Source: Parvularculaceae bacterium (lineage in GTDB: Bacteria; Pseudomonadota; Alphaproteobacteria; Caulobacterales; Parvularculaceae). Taken from it: 33,051 bases of DNA. The stretch's first letter is position 1; each line of letters starts with the position of its first letter. The stretch spans positions 1 through 33,051 of the forward strand of contig JABSRH010000009.1 in the NCBI GenBank assembly GCA_013215175.1. Reading direction: 5' to 3'. The translations under genes and the position numbers were made by a program. The notes beneath the pieces were generated by a model that searched no databases, was not told the DNA's origin, and saw only the letters and a list, made by a program, of their open reading frames with translations. Positions 1 to 8,082 of this stretch are shown here, piece by piece.

Positions 1-135
1 GTCGGCCGCGGCCGTTGGAGGGGTGTGCCAGTCAAGGCGCTGGGCCTGCTCCAGCCAAAAGGCCTGGCGATCTTCTGGCTGTGCACGTCCTGGTGCTGTG
101 GTCGCTAGGGTGTCCGAAGTGTTGTCGTAGGCCAT
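1..135 (-). CDS. Acyl-CoA synthetase (acetyl/propionyl-CoA synthetase family), N-terminus only
   Basis: The first 45 residues of a minus-strand gene are visible; the rest lies beyond the left edge. The ATG is at 135, preceded by GGGAGAA about 8 bases upstream. The N-terminus contains FWLEQAQRLDWHTPPT, which matches the start of the ACAS_N domain found in AMP-forming acetyl- and propionyl-CoA synthetases (a tryptophan after phenylalanine, then LDW and a proline pair). Known family role: activating short-chain carboxylic acids to acyl-CoA with ATP in the cytoplasm. The PPT segment is closer to what I recall of PrpE-like enzymes than of Acs, but 45 residues cannot settle substrate. It is divergent from the porin gene at 298. 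Confidence 0.6.
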   Translation of the reverse strand, partial: MAYDNTSDTLATTAPGRAQPEDRQAFWLEQAQRLDWHTPPTAAAD

Positions 136-206
136 GGCGGCGTTCTCCCATCGGGTCTTTGGCGTCCCTTGAGAAGCAATCTCTCCCTCACGTCCCTACG
201 GGGCAA

Positions 207-230
207 TTCGACCAAGGTCGGTTCGACCAA
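207..230. promoter_or_regulatory. Overlapping direct and inverted repeats upstream of the porin gene
   Basis: TTCGACCAA occurs twice (207-215 and 222-230), spaced 15 bases start to start. CGACC and its complement GGTCG alternate across 209-228 (CGACC-AA-GGTCG-GTT-CGACC), so two mutually exclusive small hairpins or a dyad operator are possible. The block lies in the 162-base gap between the divergent acyl-CoA synthetase and porin genes, 68 bases before the porin ATG. This is the arrangement expected of a transcription factor site, but I cannot name the regulator. Confidence 0.35.
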
Positions 231-297
231 CGGCCAATAGCGGCGCGACGGTTTTCCCGGATGATGGCGAAAAAACAGAAGTGCTCGGGAGGTAACC

Positions 298-1677
298 ATG
301 ACCAAGATAGGCAAAACCGCAGGAAGGCTAGCGCTACTGACCGCCGTGTCGTCTGTCGCTCTAGGCTCAGCATGGGCGCAGGACAGCGATCTTGAGGCCC
401 GCGTCGAGGCGCTCGAAGCCAAGCTCGACAAGATCATCGAGCGTTTGGACGATGAGCATCAGACACTAACGCCTGCAGAGACCGAAAGTGTTCGCGATGC
501 TGTTAGGCTCATCAAGACTTCCGCGAGTGCCCCCAAGGAATTCGGTGAGACGCCGCCTGAACAGATCCTGGCCAATCGCCCGCAGGGCTTCGTTAGCGGC
601 GATACGGAGGTCAAGTATGGCGGCTTCATCAAACTCGACGCGTCGCTGACAGAGTTCACGGCGGGCGAGCTGCCCACGAACAGTCTGGGCCGAGACTTTT
701 ACATTCCAGGAACCATCCCGGTGGGTGGTGACGGCGGTGATCCCGTCATCGACTTCAACCCTCGTGAGTCGCGCTACTTCTTCGGGTTCAATACCAAGCA
801 CGGAAAGCACAAGATCGGCGGCAAGATTGAGCTTGATTTCCAAGTGACCAACGACGGCAACGAGCGGGTCTCCAACAGCTTCTCGCCTCGCATGCGGCAG
901 GCCTTCATCACCATCGACAATTGGCTGCTCGGGCAAACCTGGTCGACCTTCCAAGATGTGTCAGCGCTTCCAGACAACCTTGATTTCATTGGCCCGACGG
1001 AAGGTACGGTGTTCGAGCGTCAGCCGATGATCCGCTACACCAAAGGGCCATTCCAGATTGCCCTCGAGCAGCCGGAGACGGAGATTACTAGCTCGACCGG
1101 TGGCCGCATGTTGCCAGGCGATGACCTACTTCCCGACCTTGCCCTGCGCTACAACAAGAAAGGCGCTTTCGGTCACCTCACGGTTGCCGGTTTGTTCCGC
1201 CAACTGAAGGCTAGTGAGGATATGACGGCCAACGGCGCTGACACCGCGCTCGGTTGGGGCGTCTCTGGCTCGGGAAAGATCAAGCTAGGGAAGAAAGACG
1301 ACCTCCGTTTCATGGCCACCTACGGCGATGGCATTGGCCGCTATGTCGGTGTGAATATCGTCAACGATGCAGCCTTCGATCCCGACGGTGACCTTGAAAC
1401 CATTCAGACAACGTCGGGCTTTGTCTCCCTACGGCATTTCTGGAATGATCAATGGCGCTCGAACCTGACACTGGGCTATTTCAATGCGGACAATCCCGTC
1501 GCGCTGACGAGCGGTGCGGTCACCGATACCGTGACGTCGTTGCACGCTAACCTCATCTACTCGCTCACGTCGAAGATTGATATTGGTGCTGAATATATCC
1601 GTGCCGACCGTGAGCTAGAGAACGGTGCTGAGGGTGCCATGAACAAGCTCCAGTTCTCGGCCCGCTACGGCTTCTAA
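298..1677 (+). CDS. DcaP-like trimeric outer-membrane porin
   Basis: The protein has 459 residues. A signal peptide ends near residue 27 (SAWAQ), followed by a short heptad-rich coiled coil (about 29-60, with repeated LEARVEALEAKL-type spacing). A beta-rich barrel of about 370 residues begins at KYGGFIKLDA and ends in the C-terminal phenylalanine (ARYGF) typical of outer-membrane barrels. N-terminal coiled coil plus YGGFIKLD-type first strand is the DcaP/porin pattern; family members admit dicarboxylates and other small anions. The start is supported by GGGAGGT just upstream of the ATG. A terminator follows at 1708, so it appears monocistronic. The substrate is not readable; the divergent acyl-CoA synthetase suggests organic acid uptake. 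Confidence 0.82.
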   Translation: MTKIGKTAGRLALLTAVSSVALGSAWAQDSDLEARVEALEAKLDKIIERLDDEHQTLTPAETESVRDAVRLIKTSASAPKEFGETPPEQILANRPQGFVSGDTEVKYGGFIKLDASLTEFTAGELPTNSLGRDFYIPGTIPVGGDGGDPVIDFNPRESRYFFGFNTKHGKHKIGGKIELDFQVTNDGNERVSNSFSPRMRQAFITIDNWLLGQTWSTFQDVSALPDNLDFIGPTEGTVFERQPMIRYTKGPFQIALEQPETEITSSTGGRMLPGDDLLPDLALRYNKKGAFGHLTVAGLFRQLKASEDMTANGADTALGWGVSGSGKIKLGKKDDLRFMATYGDGIGRYVGVNIVNDAAFDPDGDLETIQTTSGFVSLRHFWNDQWRSNLTLGYFNADNPVALTSGAVTDTVTSLHANLIYSLTSKIDIGAEYIRADRELENGAEGAMNKLQFSARYGF

Positions 1678-1707
1678 CCGACTTCCCGTCGTGCCCTCCC
1701 GCGACGT

Positions 1708-1738
1708 AGGGGCAGTGTCCATGGCGCTGCCCCTTTTT
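1708..1738 (+). terminator. Rho-independent terminator of the porin gene
   Basis: AGGGGCAG (1708-1715) pairs with CTGCCCCT (1727-1734) around an 11-base loop, and the stem runs straight into TTTTT (to 1738). It lies 30 bases after the porin stop codon, with the next promoter region following. This is a classic intrinsic terminator. Confidence 0.85.
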
Positions 1739-1768
1739 ATTGGAATCACAGTGTCTTGGTTCCAAACC

Positions 1769-1782
1769 TTGATTTCGATCAA
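1769..1782 (+). promoter_or_regulatory. FNR/FixK-type binding site (perfect consensus)
   Basis: TTGATTTCGATCAA is an exact match to the TTGAT-N4-ATCAA palindrome bound by FNR/FixK/Anr proteins. Its centre is about 81 bases before the ATG at 1857. Activation at the usual -41.5 position would place the transcript start near 1817 with a leader of about 40 bases. It puts the DUF2189-type gene in the same low-oxygen regulon as the adjacent cbb3 oxidase locus. Confidence 0.85.
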
Positions 1783-1856
1783 GGACAGAATACGCGCCCC
1801 CGTGCGCAATCCAATCTCCCTCTGTCGACCAACAGCAACCGTTGAGGCTGCGTGCT

Positions 1857-2639
1857 ATGCCCCTCAGTTCGAACCAGGCCGCGGCTCTGAGCAGTGTCCC
1901 AATCAAGAGCCCTCAAGATGCGCCCTGGCGTTGGTTGTCAGAGGGAGCAAAAGTCTACGCTGCCCATCCGGTGTTGTCCGCGGGATACGGTCTGCTCTTT
2001 GTGCTGATTGGCTATGGTCTCGCCGGATTGCTATTCACAATTCATCTCGTCTCCGTCCTGCCCATGGCCATCGCGTGTTTCGCGCTGGCGGGCCCCATCA
2101 TGGCGGCTGGTCTCTATTCCGTGGCTCAGGCGCATGAGAAAGGACGTAAGGGGACGGCTTACGATATGCTATTCCCGAGCGCGAAGTCGCCGACGCAGAT
2201 CGCCTATCTCGGCGTGATTATCCTCGTCGCCGTCTTGTTTTGGATCGCAACTGCTGCCGCCTTGTTCGCGGCCTTCCATGCAACGGGCCTGTCATCCGTG
2301 CCTGAGTTCCTGGCGTTCAGTCTTACCACACCGCGCGGCTTGACGATGATCGCCGTGGGCACACTGGTGGGCGCCATCCTCGCCTTTGGCCTGTTCGCTG
2401 TCTCTGCCTTTTCGATCCCTCTGCTGATGGATCGCGAGCTCGACTTTGCCACCGCTATTGCTGCTAGCGTGAACGTGGTCCGTGAGAACACGACAATTAT
2501 GCTACTCTGGGCGTGGGTGATCGCCCTGTGCATTGGTTTGGGAACAGCGAGCTTCTTCCTGGGGTTTGTCTATCTCTTCCCCGTCTTGGGCTATGCCACT
2601 TGGGCAGCCTACCGGGATATGTTTCCGTCGTCGTCCTGA
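1857..2639 (+). CDS. DUF2189-family integral membrane protein
   Basis: The protein has 260 residues, with about six hydrophobic segments after a short N-terminal region containing APWRWLSEGAKVYAAHP. The W-L-x-x-G pattern and GPIMAAGLYSVA resemble the DUF2189 family, whose biochemical function is unknown; family members often sit near cytochrome oxidase genes. The ATG at 1857 is preferred over TTG at 1842 because GAGG lies about 9 bases before it. A perfect FNR/FixK box lies upstream. The last 31 bases overlap the 3' end of ccoS on the other strand, so the two genes are convergent and interlocked. Context suggests a low-oxygen respiratory accessory role; that is inference. Confidence 0.78.
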   Translation: MPLSSNQAAALSSVPIKSPQDAPWRWLSEGAKVYAAHPVLSAGYGLLFVLIGYGLAGLLFTIHLVSVLPMAIACFALAGPIMAAGLYSVAQAHEKGRKGTAYDMLFPSAKSPTQIAYLGVIILVAVLFWIATAAALFAAFHATGLSSVPEFLAFSLTTPRGLTMIAVGTLVGAILAFGLFAVSAFSIPLLMDRELDFATAIAASVNVVRENTTIMLLWAWVIALCIGLGTASFFLGFVYLFPVLGYATWAAYRDMFPSSS

Positions 2640-2782
2640 TCAAGGTCGTCGTCGAGGAGAATGCGCTGGGCTGCGCCATCAGGATCATCGAACTGATCAT
2701 TCCTCAGTGACCAGAAGAAGGCGACAACGCCCAACCCGCCCATAAACAAAGCGATGGGTATTAGGATCAATAAGCCTGTCAT
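2609..2782 (-). CDS. ccoS: cbb3-type cytochrome oxidase assembly protein CcoS
   Basis: This is a 57-residue protein. It has one transmembrane helix (about residues 3-25, with GLLILIPIALFMGGLGVVAF), then WSLRNDQFDD and RILLDDD, the conserved aromatic/QFDD and acidic tail pattern of CcoS (FixS). CcoS is needed for heme and copper incorporation into the cbb3 oxidase. Its ATG overlaps the ccoI stop as ATGA (2779-2782), so it is translationally coupled and is the last gene of the cco operon. The open frame extends upstream, but that extension lies inside ccoI and lacks family resemblance. The 3' end overlaps the convergent DUF2189 gene by 31 bases. Confidence 0.92.
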   Translation of the reverse strand: MTGLLILIPIALFMGGLGVVAFFWSLRNDQFDDPDGAAQRILLDDDLDQDDDGNISR

Positions 2783-5007
2783 GAGACTTTTGGGCCTCCG
2801 CGCATCAATCGCATGGCATTCAACGTCACAACCACCGACGATCCCGACATCGCGAGCGCTGCAATCAATGGTGTGACCAACCCGGCCATGGCGAGGGGCG
2901 CTGCCACCGCGTTGTAGGCCACCGCGAACCCGAAGTTCTGCAGGATATGCTGCCGGGCTCGGCGCGCCATGTGCCAAGCTTGGTAGACCGAGCCAACGCC
3001 ATCCTTCTGAAAAACAAAGTCGGCGGCCGACTGAGCCGCATCTGCCGCACTACCGGGCGCCAGCGAGACATCAGCCAGCGATAGAGCCGCCGCATCGTTA
3101 AGGCCGTCGCCGATCATGGCGATAGGGCCGTGCTCTTCTCTCAGCTCACCAATGATCTCGGCCTTATCTTGCGGCGAAAGCCCCGCGCGATGATCGGCGA
3201 TACCGAGACTTTGGGCGACCTCGGCCACAGGCTGGGCCCGATCACCCGAGAGCAGGCTTACGGATAAACCCGACCGATCCAGCGCGTTGATCGTATCCTG
3301 TCCATCCGTGTGCACTTGGTCTTGGAATGTGAGCAAGACCGGATCGGTACTACCCATCTTAAACCAAGAGGTTGGCCCCGCTGCGGGGTGGTTTGCTGCC
3401 CCCACGAATGAAGCGGATCCAAGACGAACCTCGACACCATCGATCACGCCCCGAAGCCCCTGGCCCGGGATCTCATCAGTGTCGAGCGCAAGTGGACCTG
3501 CGCCTTCTACGGCTGCAATTGCGCGGGCGATCGGATGCAGTCCCGCCCTGGCAAGGGCGGCAAGCTTCTTGCGATCGTCAGCAGGAATAGCCTCTCGGTT
3601 CGTCCAAGCCAGTTCGCCGACCGTCAGTGTGCCGGTCTTATCAAAGACGATGTGTCTTGCCTTCGCCAGGCGTTCGAGAGCGTTGCCGCTCTTCACGAGG
3701 ATGCCGCGGCGAAACAATTGTCCTGTCGCCACCACCTGGACAGCCGGTGTAGCCAGACCGAGGGCGCAAGGGCAGGTGATGATCAGCACCGCCGTCGCCG
3801 CCATGACGGCCTCGCGCAATCCGGACCCAGCAAGGATCAACCAGCCGAGAAAGGTCAGCACCGCTAGGGTGTGGACGATCGGGACATAAGCACGGGCAGC
3901 TTTGTCCGCTAGAACGGTATACTGATCTTTAGATTGCTGCCCCGCTTCCATCAGGCGGACAAGGTCAGCAACCAGTGAGCCGGAGACATCAGCGGTCGCC
4001 CTCACCGTGAGGCGTTGCGAGATATTCTGCGTTCCCGCGAACACCTCCCCACCTTCGCGCACCACCTGAGGCAGCGATTCACCAGTCAGAAAAGACACGT
4101 CAATGTCGGACTGCCCGCGAACCACCTGCGCGTTCACCGGCAACCGCGTGCCGGGTCGGATCACCAGCAAGTCACCCGGCCTAATGTCCCGCGCAGCGAT
4201 GGTTTCCACGCTTCCGTCACTCAGTTCACGGAGGGCGGTGGTCGCTTGAAGCGCGAGCAAGTCACTGGCTGCTGCATGGGCACGCTGGCGTAGGCGGTGA
4301 TCCAACCAGCGTCCGATAAGCAAGAAAAACAGCAACATGACCGCAGCATCGAAGTAGGCGTGCTCACCTCCGGCCAGCGATTCAAACATCGACACGCCGA
4401 GAGCGAGGAACACGGCCAACGAAATCGGTACATCCATATTCGCATGGCCTGACTTCAGGGCAGCGTAGGCTGAGCGAAAGAATGGTCGGCCGGAATAGGC
4501 AACAGTAGGAATAGCGATCAGTGCTGAGATCAAATGGATGAGAGACCGCGTCGCTTCGCCCATTTCGTCGCCGTTGGCTGACCAGACGGAAACCGATAGC
4601 AGCATGATGTTCATGGCAGCGAAACCCGCCACGCCAAGACATTTCAGCAGGAACTGTCCCTGGTCATCCTCCTGCTTCTCACGCGTACCCGGATCAAACG
4701 GTAGGGCGGGGTAGCCCAGCTCTTGAAGGGTCTGACCAATCCGCGAGGCCGCCAGGCTGCCCTGCCACTGAACCGAGAGTTTGCCTGTGGAGAGATTGAG
4801 GCGAACGCTCTCAATACCGGGTAGCCGCTGAACGGCGCTCTCGATTTTCGCTATGCACCCTGCGCACTTGGCGCCAGTGATGGACAGTTCAAGGTGCTTT
4901 GACCCCGATCGCTCGTGGACAAAGGGCTCAAGGCTCAGCTCTTCGGTCGGGCTTCCTGCTGGCGCTAATCCCGAGGGGCAACCGAGTTCTGGGGCTGTCA
5001 CACTCAT
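2779..5007 (-). CDS. ccoI: Copper-transporting P1B-type ATPase CcoI (FixI)
   Basis: The protein has 742 residues. An N-terminal heavy-metal-associated domain contains the copper motif CAGC (C48, C51), followed by eight expected membrane segments. The actuator motif TGES lies near 308-311 and the membrane metal site CPC is at 412-414 (TCPCALGLATP). The phosphorylation motif is DKTGT (D456), and the hinge motif GDGLND lies further on. This is a complete P1B ATPase. CcoI pumps copper toward the periplasmic side for the CuB site of cbb3 oxidase, distinct from detoxifying CopA. Position between ccoH and ccoS, with 4-base overlaps to both, identifies the paralogue. Confidence 0.95.
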   Translation of the reverse strand: MSVTAPELGCPSGLAPAGSPTEELSLEPFVHERSGSKHLELSITGAKCAGCIAKIESAVQRLPGIESVRLNLSTGKLSVQWQGSLAASRIGQTLQELGYPALPFDPGTREKQEDDQGQFLLKCLGVAGFAAMNIMLLSVSVWSANGDEMGEATRSLIHLISALIAIPTVAYSGRPFFRSAYAALKSGHANMDVPISLAVFLALGVSMFESLAGGEHAYFDAAVMLLFFLLIGRWLDHRLRQRAHAAASDLLALQATTALRELSDGSVETIAARDIRPGDLLVIRPGTRLPVNAQVVRGQSDIDVSFLTGESLPQVVREGGEVFAGTQNISQRLTVRATADVSGSLVADLVRLMEAGQQSKDQYTVLADKAARAYVPIVHTLAVLTFLGWLILAGSGLREAVMAATAVLIITCPCALGLATPAVQVVATGQLFRRGILVKSGNALERLAKARHIVFDKTGTLTVGELAWTNREAIPADDRKKLAALARAGLHPIARAIAAVEGAGPLALDTDEIPGQGLRGVIDGVEVRLGSASFVGAANHPAAGPTSWFKMGSTDPVLLTFQDQVHTDGQDTINALDRSGLSVSLLSGDRAQPVAEVAQSLGIADHRAGLSPQDKAEIIGELREEHGPIAMIGDGLNDAAALSLADVSLAPGSAADAAQSAADFVFQKDGVGSVYQAWHMARRARQHILQNFGFAVAYNAVAAPLAMAGLVTPLIAALAMSGSSVVVTLNAMRLMRGGPKVS

Positions 5008-5510
5008 TGCACAAACAAACGTTTGTCGGCCACCAGCGCGGGGGCCTTGGCTCCGGTTTCCGTCGCTGACACCGTAAGATCCCAGACCCCTCGTGGTAGA
5101 TGGGCGATATCGATGGTATACCGACCATCACCAAGAGCTGAGAGAGGAATTGACTGCTCACCTGTACTGCTGACGGGTCGGATCACGGTCGCGCTAACCA
5201 CGGCGTCATCGATAGGCTTTCCGTCTTTTGAAGCGAGCCGCAGCGCGATGGAGTTTGAGCCAGAAGCGCTAGGCCCCTCCAGCATCGTCAGTTGCCAACC
5301 CTTCGCCGCTTGCCGCTGTTTGTCCGCTAGCACATCATTGTAGTTGAGCCCCTGGTAGTAAGACTTCTTCACCTGCTCTCCAGGAAAGCTCGTCACAGCG
5401 AGACGCACAAACGTGAAATCAGTGATGATGATCATGCCAAAGAAGACGATAAACGCCGCCAAAACGTGACGGCCCTTCAGGGTGAATGATGTCGTTTCAG
5501 GATGGCTCAT
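5004..5510 (-). CDS. ccoH: FixH/CcoH family membrane protein
   Basis: The protein has 168 residues. A cytoplasmic start of about 13 residues is followed by one transmembrane helix (about 14-36, with HVLAAFIVFFGMIIITDFTF) and a periplasmic domain. The helix is followed by SYYQGLNYND, a hallmark of FixH. CcoH stabilises the cbb3 complex and stays associated with CcoN in studied bacteria. AAGGATCC about 7 bases upstream serves as the ribosome site. Its stop overlaps the ccoI start by 4 bases. Typical family length; nothing is missing. Confidence 0.92.
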   Translation of the reverse strand: MSHPETTSFTLKGRHVLAAFIVFFGMIIITDFTFVRLAVTSFPGEQVKKSYYQGLNYNDVLADKQRQAAKGWQLTMLEGPSASGSNSIALRLASKDGKPIDDAVVSATVIRPVSSTGEQSIPLSALGDGRYTIDIAHLPRGVWDLTVSATETGAKAPALVADKRLFVQ

Positions 5511-5526
5511 GGTGCGGATCCTTTGG

Positions 5527-6948
5527 TTAGTCTGCAGGCCTGACGAAGGTCAGCTCTCGTGTGTGCTGAACGCCTGTCAGCTCGTCGGTCAGGGTCAGTG
5601 TGATGGTCTCCTGCCTCTGGCGTTCAGCAGGTAGGGTGAGAAAAATTCGAAGTTTCAGCTGCTTGTCACCCTCAAGGTCGAAGGCAATGTGCTGGTTGTC
5701 GACGTTGTGCCCCACTGCTTTCACGGATAGCTGCTCCGGACCGCTGGCGGTGAGTGTAAAGGAACGGATGTCGCTCTCCTTGTTGAGGATACGAGCTGTC
5801 ATCGCGTTCCGTATACGGCCGTCAGATAGTTGCGTCGCGAGCATCGTCCGGTCCCGCTCGATGCCGAACTCGAGGTTCTCGCGAGTCCCAAGGCCCAAAA
5901 GCATCACGCCGGCAATCACCATGATGGCGGCAGCATAGACGATGGTCCTTGGTCGGATGATGCGTGGCCAGCGTGCACGCTTCTCAACAGGCGAAGAAGA
6001 AGTGTACTGATTGCTGAACGCGATGAGGCCCGTTGGAAGGCCGACCTTCTTCATCACCGAGTCGCAGGCATCCACGCACAGCCCGCAATTGATGCACTCC
6101 AATTGATCGCCTTCGCGGATGTCGATCCCCATGGGGCAGGCCACGACACAGCCATTGCAGTCGATGCAATCGCCCAGCGCGGACCAGTCTGACCCCTTCT
6201 TGTGCTTGCCGCGAGGTTCACCCCGCGCGGCGAAGTAGCCGACTTGGAAAGTCGACGCATCGGTCATCGCGCCCTGGATACGAGGCCACGGGCACATATA
6301 GGTGCAGACTTGTTCGCGCATGAGGCCGGCGAGGCTGTACGTGGTAAACGTCAAGACGCCAATGAAGATATATGAGCTTCCAGGCGCTTGCCCCGTCAGT
6401 AGGCCGAAGATCACCGTGGGGGCATCATGGAAATAGAGCACCCAAGCGCCACCGGTCAAAACTGCGATCAGCAACCAGATGCTATGCTTGGTCAATTTCT
6501 TTGAGACTTTGCTCAAGGACCAGGGTGCTTTGGCTAGCTTCAGCCGCTTGTTTCGATCGCCCTCGATCATGCGTTCCACGGCAATGTAGAGGTCGGTCCA
6601 AACCGTCTGTGGGCACGCGAAGCCGCACCACAAGCGCCCCCAAAGTGCCGTCACCAAAAAAAGGAGGAGGGCGGATAGAACGAGAACGCCTGTGACGAGG
6701 TAAAACTCGTCAGGCCAAATCTCTAGTCCGAAGAAATAGAGCCGACTTCCCGCAAAATCTACGAGAATAGCCTGCGTCGGTTCTTGTGGCGCGCGAGGCC
6801 AGCGCAACCACGGCAGAAAGTAATACAGGCCCAGTGAGGCGATCAGGATAGCCCACTTGATGACGCGGTACTTCCCCTTCACCAGCTGTGGGTGGATCGC
6901 CTCCCGCTTAGCATAGAGGTTGGGCGCAGGTTGTTGATCGTACGCCAT
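5527..6948 (-). CDS. ccoG: Cytochrome oxidase accessory protein CcoG (FixG), Fe-S protein
   Basis: The protein has 473 residues. Membrane segments flank CGFACP (108-113) and CTYMCP (215-220). Two ferredoxin-type 4Fe-4S motifs follow: C261, C264, C267, C271 and C285, C288, C291, C295. The C-terminal third is a soluble Ig-like domain (CcoG C-terminal domain). Known function in related bacteria: cupric reductase that supplies Cu(I) to cbb3 assembly. It begins 6 bases after the ccoP stop, so it is almost certainly cotranscribed with ccoNOQP. All expected cysteines are present. Confidence 0.95.
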   Translation of the reverse strand: MAYDQQPAPNLYAKREAIHPQLVKGKYRVIKWAILIASLGLYYFLPWLRWPRAPQEPTQAILVDFAGSRLYFFGLEIWPDEFYLVTGVLVLSALLLFLVTALWGRLWCGFACPQTVWTDLYIAVERMIEGDRNKRLKLAKAPWSLSKVSKKLTKHSIWLLIAVLTGGAWVLYFHDAPTVIFGLLTGQAPGSSYIFIGVLTFTTYSLAGLMREQVCTYMCPWPRIQGAMTDASTFQVGYFAARGEPRGKHKKGSDWSALGDCIDCNGCVVACPMGIDIREGDQLECINCGLCVDACDSVMKKVGLPTGLIAFSNQYTSSSPVEKRARWPRIIRPRTIVYAAAIMVIAGVMLLGLGTRENLEFGIERDRTMLATQLSDGRIRNAMTARILNKESDIRSFTLTASGPEQLSVKAVGHNVDNQHIAFDLEGDKQLKLRIFLTLPAERQRQETITLTLTDELTGVQHTRELTFVRPAD

Positions 6949-6954
6949 GGCGCA

Positions 6955-7926
6955 TCACTTTCCGCCTTGTTCGGCCCCGTTATCTTCGGCCGCCAGACTC
7001 CCCGCATCGGCATGCTCGTCACGGGGTTCTGCTTCCGCGACCGTCGTGGCCTCACCACCGCCGAGGGCGTGGACGTAGACGGACAGTGCAACGATGGTCG
7101 TTTCGTCAAGTCGTTCGCCCCAGTTTGGCATGACGCCATTCCGCCCGTTCCGAATCTGTGAGCGGATGGTTTTGACGTCGCTGCCATAGAGCCACTCGGC
7201 ATCGGTCAAGTTCGGCGCGCCCATGGACCTGTCTCCCTGGCCATTCGTGCCGTGGCAGGTAGAACACTGAGCTTCAAAGACCGGCGCAGCCCGATCGATG
7301 GCGGCCTGGTTGCTATGCGGGCTTGAGAAGTTCGACACAAAGACCGCAAGATCATCGATCTCCTCAGGGCTCAGCAGGCCATCAATGCCATACGAGGGCA
7401 TCATCGAAAAGCGCGTCTCATCGCTATGCGCACGAATACCATGAGTGATGGTGTGGCGAATGTCTTCGAGCGTGCCGCCCCACAGCCACACGTCATCAGC
7501 GAGACTAGGATAGCCAGGTACACCGCGGCCGCCGATACCGTGACAGGTCGCGCAGTTGTCACCGAACGCTGACTTTCCGGCCGCCATGACAAACTGAAAC
7601 AGCTCAGGGTCCTGCTCGATTTCCTCCAAAGAGACGTCGCTGAGCAGTTGTGACGCTAGCGCCGTGCGGTCTACTGCGACCTGCTCCATCTGCTGCTGCA
7701 CGTTGGCACGTTCAGAGTGGTTGCGAAGACCCGGCAGGCCGGGGAACGAAGGCATGAAGATACAATAAATCAGAGCCCAGACGATTGTAACGTAGAAGAC
7801 AATCAACCACCAACGGGGAAGCGGTGTGTTGAGCTCCTCAATGCCGTCCCAAGAATGGCCCGTGGTCTCGGTCCCGGTGTGATCATCGACGCGGGGCGTG
7901 TCGTCTTGATGGTTAGAGTTGGTCAT
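6955..7926 (-). CDS. ccoP: cbb3-type cytochrome c oxidase subunit III, diheme CcoP
   Basis: The protein has 323 residues. One N-terminal transmembrane helix (about 40-58) is followed by two cytochrome c domains with CATCH (C125, C128, H129) and CSTCH (C221, C224, H225), and distal methionines in MMPSYG and VMPNWG. CcoP receives electrons from c-type cytochromes in the periplasm and passes them toward CcoN. I chose the ATG at 7926 because GGAGG lies 9 bases upstream; a longer reading frame to 7971 runs into ccoQ. The start overlaps ccoQ by 14 bases. The C-terminus is rich in Ala, Glu and Gly. Confidence 0.95.
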   Translation of the reverse strand: MTNSNHQDDTPRVDDHTGTETTGHSWDGIEELNTPLPRWWLIVFYVTIVWALIYCIFMPSFPGLPGLRNHSERANVQQQMEQVAVDRTALASQLLSDVSLEEIEQDPELFQFVMAAGKSAFGDNCATCHGIGGRGVPGYPSLADDVWLWGGTLEDIRHTITHGIRAHSDETRFSMMPSYGIDGLLSPEEIDDLAVFVSNFSSPHSNQAAIDRAAPVFEAQCSTCHGTNGQGDRSMGAPNLTDAEWLYGSDVKTIRSQIRNGRNGVMPNWGERLDETTIVALSVYVHALGGGEATTVAEAEPRDEHADAGSLAAEDNGAEQGGK

Positions 7927-8080
7927 GGTTCTGATCCTCCGTATCAAGCGGAGTGAGGGCGGCACGGTCAAACGTGGAGCGGTTTGAGGGCGCTAGCGCA
8001 TAGACAAGCACGAGGGCGAAGGCGACGACGAAGAGGACGAGGCCAAAGGTTTGGGCGATGTCAGAAAGAAGTACGTGCAT
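7913..8080 (-). CDS. ccoQ: cbb3-type oxidase small subunit CcoQ (FixQ)
   Basis: This is a short gene of 55 codons. Translation gives a single transmembrane helix (about residues 9-30, with TFGLVLFVVAFALVLVYALA) followed by FDRAALTPLDTED. The basic/aromatic patch after the helix and the small acidic tail are the CcoQ pattern. It lies where CcoQ is expected, between ccoO and ccoP, starts 2 bases after the ccoO stop, and overlaps ccoP by 14 bases. CcoQ helps stabilise CcoP in the complex. Confidence 0.9.
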   Translation of the reverse strand: MHVLLSDIAQTFGLVLFVVAFALVLVYALAPSNRSTFDRAALTPLDTEDQNHDQL

Positions 8081-8082
8081 TT

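Noticed and set aside
2783-2977. Longer N-terminal extension of ccoS
   Set aside because: It lies inside ccoI in another frame and has no CcoS resemblance; the ATGA overlap start gives the normal length.
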